The notes under the pieces are model-generated. The model saw only the letters and a program-made list of their open reading frames with translations, was not told the DNA's origin and did not search any database. Shown here in pieces: positions 16,226 to 25,807 of a stretch of DNA of 64,000 nucleotides. The position numbers and the translations under genes were made by a program. Positions within the stretch are counted from its first letter, which is position 1, and each line of letters begins with the position of its first letter. This stretch comes from Streptomyces parvus (GTDB lineage: Bacteria > Actinomycetota > Actinomycetes > Streptomycetales > Streptomycetaceae), in the NCBI RefSeq assembly GCF_032121415.1, contig NZ_CP135079.1, positions 2,666,001-2,730,000 of the forward strand, read 5' to 3'.

Positions 16226-18811
16226 TCACCCGTCCGTCGCGATGGCGTTCAGGACGTTCATCCGACCCGCCCGGAAGGCCGGGACGAGGGCGGCGAACAG
16301 TCCGACGAGGGCGGAGCAGGCGAAGACCGTGAGGATCGTCGGCCACGGGATCTCCAGGACCTCCAGGCCCTCCAGCGCCAGCAGCTTCTGGGCCGCGGTG
16401 CCCCAGCCCATCCCGAGTCCGAGTCCGAGCAGTGCTCCGAAGAGGGCGATGACCACGGACTCCAGCCGGATCATGCGGCGCAGCTGGCGGCGGGAGAGCC
16501 CGATGGCGCGCATCAGGCCGATCTCCCGGGTCCGTTCGACGACGGACAGGGCGAGGGTGTTCACCACACCGAGGACCGCGACGATGATCGCCAGGGCGAG
16601 CAGGCCGTACACGATGTTCAGCAGCTGTCCGATCTGGTCCTTCAGCTGCTCCTTGAAGTCGGCCTGGTTCTGGACCTTGTAGACCGGGTACTCGGCGATG
16701 GCGCTCTTCAGGGCCGCGTACGCCTCCTTCTCCTTGCCCTCCTCGGCCTTGGCGAACATGACCACGTTCTGCGGCATCCGGTCGGCCGGGACGTAGGACG
16801 CCGCCGTCGTGAGGTTGGTGTACATCGCGCCGCGGTCGATGTTGGTGTCGTCGGAGGTGATGGCCGCGACCTGGAGCTTCGCGGTCTCGCCCGCCTGGAA
16901 GGCGACGGTGATCGTGTCGCCGACCTTGATCCCGTGCCGCTCGGCGTAACCGTCGCCCACCGACATGGCGTCCTTGCCGTACGCCTTCGCGAGGTCACCG
17001 GAGACGACCGTCCGGCGGACGTCCTGCTGGTACGTCGGGTCGGCGGCGGTGAGCCCCTCGTCCTCCGTCCTGCCGTCCGGGGCGGTGATCTTCGCCTTGA
17101 CGAAGGTGTAGTCGGTCATGTGCTCCAGGCCGGGGACGGCGCGCACGGCGTCGGCGGCCTGGGGCACGATCGGGCGGCCGGTGCTGCCGTCCTGGACGAT
17201 GAAGTCCGCGCCGACCGACCTGTCGAGCTCCTCGGTGGCCGAGGCGACCATGGAGGACCCGACGACGGACAGGCAGGCCACCAGGGCGAGCCCGATCATC
17301 AGAGCCGCGCCGGTCGCTCCCGTACGCCGGGGGTTGCGCAGGGCGTTGCGCTCGGCCAGCCGGCCGACCGGGCCGAAGAGCCGCAGGACGACGACGCTCA
17401 GCCCGCGCACCACGACGCCGGCCAGGAGCGGGCCGATCACGATGAAGCCGATGAGGGTCAGCAGCACGCCGAGGGCGAGGAACATGGAGCCCTCGGTGGC
17501 CTTGTCCGCCTGGGTCGTCGCCCACAGGGCCGCGCCGCCCGCCGCCGTCAGGAAGAGGCCGATACCGGCCCTGATCCAGCCGGCGCGACCGTCGGCAGGG
17601 GTCCCGGCGTCGCGCAGAGCGGCCATCGGGGAGACCTTGCCGGCCCGGCGGGCGGGGATGTACGCGGCGAGGACGGTGACGACGATGCCGAGCACGAGGC
17701 CGATGGCGGGGGTCGTCCAGGCGACGGTGAGGTCCTCGGTGGAGAGCGTCATGCCGACGGCGCTCATCATCTTCATCAGCCCGACGGCGAGGCCGACGCC
17801 GGCCGCGACGCCGAGCAGGGAGCCGACGATGCCGAGGAGGACGGCCTCCAGGAGCACGGACCGGTTGACCTGCTTGCGGCTGGAGCCGATGGCCCGCATC
17901 AGGCCGATCTCGCGGGTGCGCTGGGCGACCAGCATCGAGAAGGTGTTGACGATGAGGAAGATGCCGACGAGGAAGGCGATGCCGGCGAAGCCGAGCATGG
18001 CGTACTTCATGACGTCCAGGAAGGCGCCCATGTCGTCCTTGTTGGCGTCGGCGGCCTCCTGCTGGGTCTGGAGCTTGTAGGCGGTGGAGCCGTCGAGGGC
18101 GGCGGCCACGTTCTTCTTGAGCTGGGTGTCGCTGACGCCGCTCTCGGCCGTCACCAGGATCTGGGTGAAGACGTCGGGGGCGCCCAGCAGGTGCTTCTGT
18201 GCGGTGGCGGTGTCGAGGTAGACGACGGCCGCGCCCGGGTTGGTGACGGTGAAGGACGCGATGCCGCTGATCTTCGCCTTGAGGTCGCCGGTGGCGGCGA
18301 TGGTGCGCAGCTCGTCGCCGATCGTGAGCTTGTGCTTCTTCGCGGTGTCGGCGTCGACCATCACCTCGGTGGGACCGCGGGGTGCGTGCCCGGAGGTGAT
18401 CTCCATCGAACGCAGGTCGTTCTTGGTCCAGTTGCCCGCGATGGTGGGGGCACCGGTGTCGGAGCCCATGTTCTTGTTGTCGCTGTTGACGACGGTGACC
18501 GCCATGGAGAAGGCGGAACCCTCGGCCCGCTCCACCCCGTCGGCCTTCTCGACCTGCTGGACCACGGAGGCGGGCAGCGAGACGGGCTTGCCGTTGCCGG
18601 GCTGCTCGCCTTCGTCGTCCGAGCTCTTCGGGCTGACGGTGACGTCGGGCGAGGAGATGGCGAAGAGCTTGTCGAACGTGGTGTTCATCGTGTCGGTGAA
18701 GACGAGCGTGCCGCAGACGAACGCCACGGACAGCAGCACCGCCACGGCGGAGAGGGCCATCCGGCCCTTGTGCGCGAGGAAGTTGCGCACCGAGGTCTTC
18801 CAGACGGTCAT
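16226..18811 (-). CDS. FtsX-family ABC transporter permease
   Basis: An 861-residue membrane protein with two FtsX/MacB-like units. Each unit has a periplasm-type extracytoplasmic domain and three to four membrane helices; the repeated RTREIGLMRAIGSSRKQ and RTREIGLMRAIGLSRRQ blocks mark the two permease modules. The N-terminal helix follows NFLAHKGRMALS. The ATG overlaps the ATPase stop (ATGA). Proteins of this type act with LolD-like ATPases in lipoprotein handling, antimicrobial-peptide resistance or envelope signalling rather than ordinary import. The substrate is not evident. Confidence 0.92.
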   Translation of the reverse strand: MTVWKTSVRNFLAHKGRMALSAVAVLLSVAFVCGTLVFTDTMNTTFDKLFAISSPDVTVSPKSSDDEGEQPGNGKPVSLPASVVQQVEKADGVERAEGSAFSMAVTVVNSDNKNMGSDTGAPTIAGNWTKNDLRSMEITSGHAPRGPTEVMVDADTAKKHKLTIGDELRTIAATGDLKAKISGIASFTVTNPGAAVVYLDTATAQKHLLGAPDVFTQILVTAESGVSDTQLKKNVAAALDGSTAYKLQTQQEAADANKDDMGAFLDVMKYAMLGFAGIAFLVGIFLIVNTFSMLVAQRTREIGLMRAIGSSRKQVNRSVLLEAVLLGIVGSLLGVAAGVGLAVGLMKMMSAVGMTLSTEDLTVAWTTPAIGLVLGIVVTVLAAYIPARRAGKVSPMAALRDAGTPADGRAGWIRAGIGLFLTAAGGAALWATTQADKATEGSMFLALGVLLTLIGFIVIGPLLAGVVVRGLSVVVLRLFGPVGRLAERNALRNPRRTGATGAALMIGLALVACLSVVGSSMVASATEELDRSVGADFIVQDGSTGRPIVPQAADAVRAVPGLEHMTDYTFVKAKITAPDGRTEDEGLTAADPTYQQDVRRTVVSGDLAKAYGKDAMSVGDGYAERHGIKVGDTITVAFQAGETAKLQVAAITSDDTNIDRGAMYTNLTTAASYVPADRMPQNVVMFAKAEEGKEKEAYAALKSAIAEYPVYKVQNQADFKEQLKDQIGQLLNIVYGLLALAIIVAVLGVVNTLALSVVERTREIGLMRAIGLSRRQLRRMIRLESVVIALFGALLGLGLGMGWGTAAQKLLALEGLEVLEIPWPTILTVFACSALVGLFAALVPAFRAGRMNVLNAIATDG

Positions 18812-19596
18812 GACGTCCGCCCGCGTGCGTCGAAGTGCTTCATCCGGTCGAGGACCTGGTCCGCGGTCGGGTTCTGCATCTCGTCGACGATGGAGCCGTC
18901 GGCGAGATACAGCACCCGGTCCGCGTAGGAGGCGGCGACGGGGTCGTGGGTGACCATGACGATGGTCTGGCCCAGCTCGTCGACCGACCTGCGGAGGAAG
19001 GAGAGGACTTCGGCCCCGGCGCGGGAGTCCAGGTTTCCGGTGGGCTCGTCACCGAAGATGATCTCCGGCCGGGCGGCGAGCGCCCGGGCGACGGCGACGC
19101 GCTGCTGCTGACCGCCGGAGAGCTGGGTGGGGCGGTGCTTGAGACGCTCGGCGAGCCCGACCGTCTCCACGACCTGCTGGAGCCAGACGGCGTCGGGCTT
19201 GCGGCCCGCGATGTCCATCGGCAGCGTGATGTTCTCGATCGCGTTGAGCGTCGGGAGCAGGTTGAACGCCTGGAAGATGAACCCGATCCGGTCGCGCCGG
19301 AGCTGGGTGAGCTTCTTGTCCTTGAGCTTGGTGATCTCGGTCTCGTCGAGGAAGATCTCGCCCGCCGTCACCGTGTCGAGCCCGGCCAGGCAGTGCATCA
19401 GGGTGGACTTGCCGGAGCCGGACGGGCCCATGATCGCCGTGAACTGCCCGCGGGCGATGTCCACATCGACATGGTCGAGCGCGACGACCCGGGTCTCTCC
19501 GGTGCCGTACGCCTTCACGACCTGTCGCGCCCGTGCCGCGACGGCCGTACGCCCTCCAGTGCCCCCGTGCCTGGGAATGGTCACAGCCGTTGTCAC
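18808..19596 (-). CDS. ABC transporter ATP-binding protein (LolD/MacB type)
   Basis: A 262-residue ATPase with Walker A GPSGSGKST, signature LSGGQQQR, Walker B IIFGDEPTGNLD and the H-loop in MVTHDP, the typical signature set of LolD/MacB/FtsE-type ATPases that partner FtsX permeases. GTG at 19596 has AGGAGA eight bases upstream. It is in a two-gene operon with the overlapping permease gene and diverges from the MFS gene at 19934. Confidence 0.95.
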   Translation of the reverse strand: MTTAVTIPRHGGTGGRTAVAARARQVVKAYGTGETRVVALDHVDVDIARGQFTAIMGPSGSGKSTLMHCLAGLDTVTAGEIFLDETEITKLKDKKLTQLRRDRIGFIFQAFNLLPTLNAIENITLPMDIAGRKPDAVWLQQVVETVGLAERLKHRPTQLSGGQQQRVAVARALAARPEIIFGDEPTGNLDSRAGAEVLSFLRRSVDELGQTIVMVTHDPVAASYADRVLYLADGSIVDEMQNPTADQVLDRMKHFDARGRTS

Positions 19597-19933
19597 GGTT
19601 TTTCTCCTATGTCGGTCGATGACTGGACGTCGCCGAGTACGTTCCGAGTCTGCGTTCCGGACCGGGCCCCGCGCGATGGTGCTCAGCGCAGTCTTCAGGT
19701 GGGGTTTTCCCCACCCGCCCCCCTGCGGTGAGCCGTAGCGGCGACGTAAGAAGAGGTTAAGGAGAGGCCCCCCGCCACCACGTCCTCCGCCGGGAGGAAC
19801 GGGCCCTGGCCACTATGAGGGGGCGCCCCCTAGGGGAACTCGTTCCTCGGGCGGAGACGGGTCGGGGGCTCCCCCTCGGCGCCCCTGGATGAGACAGTGC
19901 CCCGGGGAGATACGTGCATAGGGAAGGAATCCG
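19597..19933. promoter_or_regulatory. Divergent intergenic region between ABC operon and MFS gene
   Basis: This 337-base gap must hold both promoters. It contains a 7-bp perfect hairpin, GGTGGGG-TTTT-CCCCACC (19698-19715), and a 14-bp perfect palindrome, AGGGGGCGCCCCCT (19818-19831), followed by a GAAC-TC-GTTC element. These could be regulator sites. I see no convincing -35/-10 pair and no additional gene. Confidence 0.4.
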
Positions 19934-21664
19934 GTGAGCGGCACGGACGGCAAGAGCGGCGGGGACACGGGCGACACGGACGCGGACCGGAACGGGGCCG
20001 GCTCGGGCGGTTCAGGCCGGAACGGAGGCGGCTCGGGCGGTTCAGGCCGGAACGGCGGCGGCTCGGGCGGCACGCCCCGGAACGGAGGCAGCGGCGACGC
20101 CACGGAAGCGCCGACCGCCCTTGCCACGCCCCGGGGCCGTCGCCCCGTCGTGGCGGCGCTCATGCTCGGCATGGCGCTGGCCGCCATCGACGGCACCATC
20201 GTCTCCACCGCCGTCCCCCAGATCGTCGGCGACCTCGGCGGGCTCACCGTCTTCTCCTGGCTCTTCTCCGGCTATCTGCTGGCCGTCACCGTCACGCTCC
20301 CCCTGTACGGGAAGCTCTCCGACACCTTCGGCCGCAAGCCGGTCCTGATCGCCGGGATCATCCTGTTCCTGATCGGCTCCATCCTCTGTGCGGCCGCGTG
20401 GAACATGGCCGCGCTCATCGCCTTCCGCATCGTCCAGGGGCTGGGCGGCGGTGCGCTCCAGGGCACGGTGCAGACCATCGCCGCCGACCTCTACCCGCTC
20501 AAGGAACGCCCGCGCATCCAGGCGAAGTTGTCCACGGTGTGGGCCACCTCCGCGGTCGCCGGTCCGGTGGTCGGCGGGCTGCTCGCCGGGTACGCCGACT
20601 GGCGGTGGATCTTTCTGATCAACCTTCCGGTCGGGGCTGTCGCCCTCTGGCTGGTCGTCCGCCATCTGCACGAGCCCTCCCGCCCCCGGCCCGCCGGCCG
20701 GCCCCGCGTCGACTGGGCGGGCGCGCTCGCCGTCTTCGCGACCGGCAGCCTGCTGCTCACGGCGCTCGTGCAGGGCGGGGTGGCCTGGCCCTGGCTCTCG
20801 GCGCCCTCGCTCGGCCTGTTGGGGGCGAGCGCGGTGCTGGCCGTGCTCTCCGTCGCCGTCGAACGGCGGGCGGCGGAGCCGATCATCCCGGGCTGGGTGT
20901 GGCGGCGGCGCACCATCGCCTCGGTCAACCTGGCGCTCGGCGCAATGGGGCTGCTGATGGTCGCGCCGACCGTGTTCCTGCCCACGTACGCCCAGTCGGT
21001 GCTGGGTCTCGGTCCGATAGCGGCCGGGTTCGTGCTGTCGGTGATGACGCTGAGCTGGCCGGTGTCGGCGGCCCTCTCCGACCGGGTCTACAACCGCATC
21101 GGCTTCCGGCGGACCGCGATGATCGGCATGAGCGCGGCGCTGCTGATCCTGCTGGCCTTCCCCCTCCTCCCCTACCCCGGCGAGCCCTGGCATCCGGCCC
21201 TCCTCATGCTGCTGCTCGGCGCGGCCCTCGGCCTGTTCCAACTGCCGCTGATCGTGGGCGTGCAGTCGACGGTCGGCTGGGCGGAGCGCGGTACGACGAC
21301 CGCGTCGGTCCTCTTCTGCCGCCAGGTGGGCCAGAGCATCGGCGCGGCGCTCTTCGGGGCCGTCGCCAACGGTGTCCTCGCCGCCCGCCTCCTCGACGCC
21401 CCCGTGGGCGGCCTCCCCGGCGACCTGGACACGGTGGCCCGCACGCTGGAGAACCCGGGCGCGTTCTCCGCGGCGGCGACGGACCACGTGCGCCGGGCGG
21501 TCGACGCGGCGGTGGACTACGTCTACGTCGGGGCGGCCGGAGCCGCGGCCCTGGCCCTGCTCGCCCTGATCACCCTCGCCCCGCGCCGCTTCCCGGTCAT
21601 CACGGAGCCGACGGACGCGCCCGGGACCGCCGGGGCACCGGGCCGGCAGGACGCCGCTTCGTAG
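19934..21664 (+). CDS. MFS drug exporter of the 14-helix (EmrB/QacA, DHA2) family
   Basis: A 576-residue transporter. After a Gly/Ser/Asn-rich cytoplasmic N-terminus (about 55 residues), the membrane domain opens with ALMLGMALAAIDGTIVSTAVPQIVGDL, the motif D1 region of DHA2 exporters. Motif A appears as LSDTFGRKP and the motif C-like segment lies in helix 5. GTG at 19934 has GGAAGGA upstream. The family exports drugs by proton antiport; the substrate is unknown. It is not in an operon with the RiPP genes. The N-terminal low-complexity tail is unusual (see repeat entry). Confidence 0.93.
   Translation: MSGTDGKSGGDTGDTDADRNGAGSGGSGRNGGGSGGSGRNGGGSGGTPRNGGSGDATEAPTALATPRGRRPVVAALMLGMALAAIDGTIVSTAVPQIVGDLGGLTVFSWLFSGYLLAVTVTLPLYGKLSDTFGRKPVLIAGIILFLIGSILCAAAWNMAALIAFRIVQGLGGGALQGTVQTIAADLYPLKERPRIQAKLSTVWATSAVAGPVVGGLLAGYADWRWIFLINLPVGAVALWLVVRHLHEPSRPRPAGRPRVDWAGALAVFATGSLLLTALVQGGVAWPWLSAPSLGLLGASAVLAVLSVAVERRAAEPIIPGWVWRRRTIASVNLALGAMGLLMVAPTVFLPTYAQSVLGLGPIAAGFVLSVMTLSWPVSAALSDRVYNRIGFRRTAMIGMSAALLILLAFPLLPYPGEPWHPALLMLLLGAALGLFQLPLIVGVQSTVGWAERGTTTASVLFCRQVGQSIGAALFGAVANGVLAARLLDAPVGGLPGDLDTVARTLENPGAFSAAATDHVRRAVDAAVDYVYVGAAGAAALALLALITLAPRRFPVITEPTDAPGTAGAPGRQDAAS
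19994..20085 (+). repeat. In-frame tandem repeat encoding the Gly/Ser/Asn-rich MFS N-terminal tail
   Basis: About three near-identical 27-30-base units encode the peptide GGSGRNGGGS in a row. Slippage within such units would change tail length without breaking the frame. Confidence 0.7.
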
Positions 21665-21685
21665 GGGCGGCGAGCACCCCGCTTG

Positions 21686-21709
21686 ATAGGCAAGTCGCTA
21701 CTTGCCTAT
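21686..21709. promoter_or_regulatory. Probable ArsR operator (24-bp perfect palindrome)
   Basis: ATAGGCAAGT (21686-21695) and its exact inverse ACTTGCCTAT (21700-21709) are separated by CGCT. The element ends nine bases before the ArsR start codon, so it overlaps the expected promoter or start region. This is the usual arrangement for autoregulation by ArsR repressors. Confidence 0.75.
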
Positions 21710-21718
21710 GGTGGAGCC

Positions 21719-22021
21719 ATGGCGGATGATGTCTTCAAGGCCCTGGCCGACCCCACCCGGCGGCGCATCCTCGACGAGCTGACCGACCGCAACGGCCAGA
21801 CGCTGTTCGAGATATGCGGCCGGCTGGTGACCAGACACGGCCTCGGACTGTCCCGGCAGGCGGTCAGCCAGCATCTGGCCGTCCTGGAGGCGGCGGGCCT
21901 GGTCGCCACCCGCCGCGAGGGCCGCTACAAGTTCCACGACCTGAACACCCGACCCCTTGAGCACATCGTCACTCGATGGCTCGGACCGCAGACACCGCGG
22001 ACACCGGAGAGCACCCCATGA
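21719..22021 (+). CDS. ArsR-family winged-helix transcriptional repressor
   Basis: A 100-residue regulator starting MADDVFKALADPTRR, with an HTH around LGLSRQAVSQHLAVLEAAGL and a wing VATRREGRYKFH. No metal-binding ELCVCD motif is present, so it belongs to the non-metal ArsR group that often controls an adjacent enzyme. ATG at 21719 is favoured over the upstream in-frame ATG at 21683, which would run through the palindromic operator. Its stop overlaps the ATG of the VOC protein, giving a two-gene operon. Confidence 0.9.
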   Translation: MADDVFKALADPTRRRILDELTDRNGQTLFEICGRLVTRHGLGLSRQAVSQHLAVLEAAGLVATRREGRYKFHDLNTRPLEHIVTRWLGPQTPRTPESTP

Positions 22022-22407
22022 GGATCAACCTGACCAGCGTCTTCGTCGACGACCAGGAGAAGGCCCTGCGCTTCTACACGGACGTCCTCGGTTTCGCGAA
22101 GAAGCACGACGTCCCGCTCGGCGGCGAGGACCGCTGGCTGACGGTGGTCTCACCGGAGGACCCCGACGGCACCGAACTCCTCCTGGAGCCGAACAAGCAC
22201 CCCGCCGTGAAGCCGTACACGACGGCCCTGGTCGAGGACGGCATCCCGGCCACCGCCTTCGCCGTGGACGACGTACGGGCGGAGTTCGCCCGGCTCAGCA
22301 AGCTCGGCGTCCGCTTCACCCAGGAGCCGGCGGAGATGGGCCCCGTCACCACCGCCGTACTGGACGACACCTGCGGCAACCTGATCCAGATCATGCACAG
22401 CTCCTGA
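22018..22407 (+). CDS. VOC (glyoxalase/bleomycin-resistance fold) protein
   Basis: A 129-residue single-domain protein with two beta-alpha-beta-beta-beta modules: INLTSVFVDDQEKALRFYTDVLGF and the second around TTAVLDDTCGNLIQIM. Members bind a metal and act as glyoxalases, dioxygenases or drug-binding proteins. The C-terminal E/Q ligand of many glyoxalases falls at LIQI. It is translated from an ATGA overlap with the ArsR gene and is probably that regulator's target. Exact substrate unknown. Confidence 0.88.
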   Translation: MRINLTSVFVDDQEKALRFYTDVLGFAKKHDVPLGGEDRWLTVVSPEDPDGTELLLEPNKHPAVKPYTTALVEDGIPATAFAVDDVRAEFARLSKLGVRFTQEPAEMGPVTTAVLDDTCGNLIQIMHSS

Positions 22408-22980
22408 TCCCGACACCGCACCCGCAAGCGCCCCGCCCACCACATCCGACGCCACCGCCCGCGAGCGGTCGGCAGGACGGGAAATCGACTCGGAGCTGGA
22501 GCATGAGCTCCGAGCACGTCTCCGCTTACTGGTGTCACTGAGCATTTACCGGCGCTATTCCGGACGCACCGGCGCCGAAACGCCGACCGATATGATCCGG
22601 TGAAACTTTCCAGGTTGGCCGAAAAGAATTCCTCGGCCCCCGAGGTGCCACCCCTTCACGGCGTACACCGAAGTCGAGCGGCGGGCGTCGCGCATATGCC
22701 CCGACCATTCCCGCGGGGCTCATTACAGCCCGGCGCCCGTCAGCGGTGCGCCGCCTCGCGAATACCACAACAGTCGAGTCACGCTGGCCACTTCCCGACA
22801 AAATCACTCTGCCTACGGACTATGCCGCTCACCGGATCAACCGCCGCACAAGCATGTCTACGATGTGGTCAACCCCTGACAGGAAAGGCTGCTTCCGCTT
22901 TTCTCCGATTCGCCAGGTGATCTGCACCTTCTCGGAGCGGCCGCACACCTTCCGCTCGGTAGAACTGAGGGACCGCATCC
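22408..22980 (+). promoter_or_regulatory. 573-bp non-coding region upstream of the conservon
   Basis: From about 22540 the composition is less GC-rich than the flanking genes and no reading frame shows streptomycete codon bias. It presumably holds the cvnA promoter and a leader. I see no tRNA, clear hairpin or convincing gene. Confidence 0.4.
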
Positions 22981-24912
22981 ATGCCAGAATCCGTACCAGC
23001 CAATCAGCGGCGGAGGCCGATGAAAGCGCCCGGGGCGGCGACGGCGCCGCTTGTGGCCGTGCTGTCCGTATTCGCCGTCGCCGGAGCCGTGGCCGTGGTC
23101 CTGGCCCCGTCCGCGACGCGCGGCTGGGCGGTGGCGGTGGTGCTCACCGCCTGGGTGGTCCTGGCCGTCACGCTCACCGTCGCGCAGACGGTCACCCGCC
23201 GGACACAGCGCGCGGCCTCGGCCCGGACCGCGGAGGCCGAACGGCTCAAGACCTCGCTGACCGCACTCGAAGCGGACACCGCGCACACCGCCGACGTGGC
23301 CCTCCCCGCGCTGCTCCGCCTGGTACGCGGCGGAGTACCGGCCGACGACGCCCTCGGCCGCGTACCGCTGCCGCGCGGTCCGCGGCAGCGCAAGCTGCTG
23401 CACGTCCTCGCGGCCACGGTCGAAGAGCAGGAGCAGCAGACCGCCGCACTGCGCACCGAGAGCACGCGGATCCACGACGAGCTGGGCAGGGAGAACGCCC
23501 GGCTCCGCGAGGAGCTGCACGCCCTGACCTCGGAGGTGGAACGCTTCACCCGCGAGACCTTGCCGAGTGTGGCCGCCCGGTTGCGTGAGGGCGAGTCCGG
23601 CGCCGCGGTGCAGGCCGAGGTCTATCTCCCGGAACAGCCGCTGCTGCGCGCGTCCGTCGAAGCGGTGCTCCGGGAGCTCGCGCTCAGCGAACGCCGCGCC
23701 CTCGCCGCGCAGACCGCGTCCGCCAAGGCGCTCAGCCGCGTCCAGGCGAAGTCCGTCAGCATGCTCGCCGATCTGCGCAGCATGCAGGAACGTCACGGCG
23801 AAGAGGTGTTCGGCGATCTGCTGAAGCTGGACCACAGCACCTCGCAGCTCGGCCTGATGACGGACCGGCTGGCCCTGCTGATGGGCGGCCGGCCCAGCCG
23901 CGCCTGGAACAGGCCGATCGTCATGGAGAGCATCCTGCGGGGCGCGGTCGGCCGGATCGCCGCCTATCAGCGGGTACGGCTGCACTGCTCGTCGAACGTC
24001 GCCATCTCCGGCTTCGCCGCCGAAGGCGTCATGCACCTGCTCGCCGAACTGATGGACAACGCCGCCAACTTCTCGCCGCCCATCGACGAGGTGCACGTCT
24101 ACGTCGAGGAGCGCGGCACCGGCGTCGTCGTCACCATCGAGGACAGCGGCCTGAAGATGGCCGACGCGGCGATGCGGCGGGCCGCGGACTCCGTCGCCGG
24201 ACGGATGACCGACCTCGCGGCCCTCCAGGGCACGCGCCTCGGCCTCGCCGTGGTGGGACGGCTCGCGCTCAAGCACCGGATCAGCGTCAACTACCGGCCG
24301 TCCTCGCGCGGTGGAACCGGCGTCGTCGTCCTGCTGCCGAGGCATCTGATCGCGCAGGAGTCCCGCGAGAACCACCCGGCCCCGAGCCTCCGGGAAGCCA
24401 CGGCCTCGGCCGCAGGCACAGGCGCCGCCGCAGCCACGGCCACCGCCGGGGCCGGACCGTCCGCGCCGACGCCCGCCCCCACGGCTACGCCCGCGCCCCC
24501 GGCCGTTCCCGTAACGGAACCCGTGGCACCGCCTGCCGCACCCGCGACGCCCTCTCTGCCGGACGCTGTCCCACCCGCCGCGCCGATGCGGCCACCGGCG
24601 CCCCCGGCCACCGACCCCCTCGTCGTCCGTCCGCGTCCTCCCGGGCAGCCCGCCTCCACCCCGGGCGGCCTGCCCGTCCGCACGCCCGGCCGCACCATGG
24701 GCGAGGCGGAGCGCGAGCGCGGCCGTCACCGCGGCGCGCCCGCTCCCACCTCCGCGGCGAACCCGCGGGGCGACACACCACGGGCCACCCCGCCCCGCAC
24801 CGCGGGCCAGCAGTTCGGCGCCTTCCATCGCGGTCGGCGGCCCCAGGGCAACGCGGCGGCAGCGGAGCAGCCGGACGCCGGGACCGTACCGCCGCCGGAC
24901 GCCACGCCGTAG
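22981..24912 (+). CDS. cvnA: Conservon sensor kinase-like protein CvnA
   Basis: A 643-residue protein. Two N-terminal membrane segments (about residues 20-40 and 48-68) are followed by a coiled-coil-rich region (70-270) and a histidine-kinase-type ATPase domain (about 315-450) with an N-box at ELMDNAANFSPP. A long Ala/Pro-rich C-terminal tail (about 460-643) ends the protein. No obvious H-box is seen, as is usual for CvnA. It starts the conserved cvnA-B-C-D order. CvnA is thought to be the membrane sensor of a G-protein-coupled-like complex that governs development and secondary metabolism in Streptomyces. Confidence 0.92.
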   Translation: MPESVPANQRRRPMKAPGAATAPLVAVLSVFAVAGAVAVVLAPSATRGWAVAVVLTAWVVLAVTLTVAQTVTRRTQRAASARTAEAERLKTSLTALEADTAHTADVALPALLRLVRGGVPADDALGRVPLPRGPRQRKLLHVLAATVEEQEQQTAALRTESTRIHDELGRENARLREELHALTSEVERFTRETLPSVAARLREGESGAAVQAEVYLPEQPLLRASVEAVLRELALSERRALAAQTASAKALSRVQAKSVSMLADLRSMQERHGEEVFGDLLKLDHSTSQLGLMTDRLALLMGGRPSRAWNRPIVMESILRGAVGRIAAYQRVRLHCSSNVAISGFAAEGVMHLLAELMDNAANFSPPIDEVHVYVEERGTGVVVTIEDSGLKMADAAMRRAADSVAGRMTDLAALQGTRLGLAVVGRLALKHRISVNYRPSSRGGTGVVVLLPRHLIAQESRENHPAPSLREATASAAGTGAAAATATAGAGPSAPTPAPTATPAPPAVPVTEPVAPPAAPATPSLPDAVPPAAPMRPPAPPATDPLVVRPRPPGQPASTPGGLPVRTPGRTMGEAERERGRHRGAPAPTSAANPRGDTPRATPPRTAGQQFGAFHRGRRPQGNAAAAEQPDAGTVPPPDATP

Positions 24913-25022
24913 CCAGGAACGCATCCACAGGGTGTCCGGGGCCACCGGACGCGCTCGCTCGAACATCGATTGGAGGTACGGGCCGTCGGCCGGATCCCGG
25001 CGCCACGGTCCCGTCACTCATC

Positions 25023-25454
25023 ATGCAGACAACGGACAACAGCCTCACCTGGCTCCTGCAGAGGCTGCTGGAGCAGACCCCCGGCACGCGGCACGCCCTG
25101 GCCCTGTCCCGCGACGGGCTCAAGCTCTGCTGGAGCGAGCACCTCACCCTCGACCAGGCCGACCAACTGGCAGCCATCTGCTCGGGCATGCAGGCGCTGG
25201 CGCAGGGCGCCTCCATCGAGTTCGGCGACGGTTCCGGAGGAGTACGCCACTCGATGACCGAGTTCCACGGCGGCCTGCTCTTCATCGTCGAGGCCGGTGA
25301 GGGCGCCCATCTGGCCGTCGTCGCCACGGAGGAGGCCGACCCCAGCATCGTGGGCAACCAGATGACGCAGATGGTCGAGCAGATCGGCGAGCACCTGCGC
25401 GCCGCGCCACGCGGCACCGTACCGGGGAGTACGCCGCCCGGAGGCGCCTCGTGA
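25023..25454 (+). CDS. cvnB: Roadblock/LC7-domain protein CvnB
   Basis: A 143-residue Roadblock/LC7 protein (LLQRLLEQTPGTRHALALSRDGLKL at the N-terminus; VVATEEADPSIVGNQMTQMVEQIG near the C-terminus). In conservons it is the putative regulator of the small GTPase CvnD, comparable to MglB with MglA. The gene follows cvnA by 110 bases and overlaps cvnC. Confidence 0.93.
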   Translation: MQTTDNSLTWLLQRLLEQTPGTRHALALSRDGLKLCWSEHLTLDQADQLAAICSGMQALAQGASIEFGDGSGGVRHSMTEFHGGLLFIVEAGEGAHLAVVATEEADPSIVGNQMTQMVEQIGEHLRAAPRGTVPGSTPPGGAS

Positions 25455-25807
25455 CCCGACGCCCCGTCGACACCGGTGCCCCCGACCGGCTCTACACGGT
25501 CACCGGCGGACGCAGCCGCGCCGCGGACTCCTTCGACCTGGTGACCCTGGTGGTCAGCGAGTCCCGGCCGGCCCCCGGCATGCAGTCCGAGCACGCGCGG
25601 ATCCTGGAACTGTGCAGCCACCCGACCGCCGTCGTCGAGATCGCCGCCGAACTCGCCCTCCCGGTCACCGTGGTACGCATCCTGCTCGACGACCTCCACG
25701 TCATGGGCCGGATCACCGCCCGCCACCCCCGCGGGACCGCCTCACCGACCGAACTCCCCGACTCCGAACTGCTGAAGGAGGTGCTCCATGGTCTCCGGAA
25801 GCTGTGA
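25451..25807 (+). CDS. cvnC: DUF742 protein CvnC
   Basis: A 118-residue DUF742 protein with RLYTVTGGRSR near the N-terminus and a winged-helix-like middle (ARILELCSHPTAVVEIAAEL, then VRILLDDLHVMGRI). GTG at 25451 overlaps the cvnB stop, and its own 3' end overlaps the cvnD start by 20 bases. It belongs to the CvnA-D complex; its biochemical role is not known. Confidence 0.93.
   Translation: MTRRPVDTGAPDRLYTVTGGRSRAADSFDLVTLVVSESRPAPGMQSEHARILELCSHPTAVVEIAAELALPVTVVRILLDDLHVMGRITARHPRGTASPTELPDSELLKEVLHGLRKL

Noticed and set aside
19994..20085. Gly/Ser/Asn-rich repeat as a separate peptide gene
   Set aside because: It is in frame with the MFS transporter and has the only ribosome site at its GTG.
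22600..22920. 106-codon plus-strand frame upstream of cvnA
   Set aside because: Codon usage is unlike the neighbours, there is no ribosome site, and no motif is visible.
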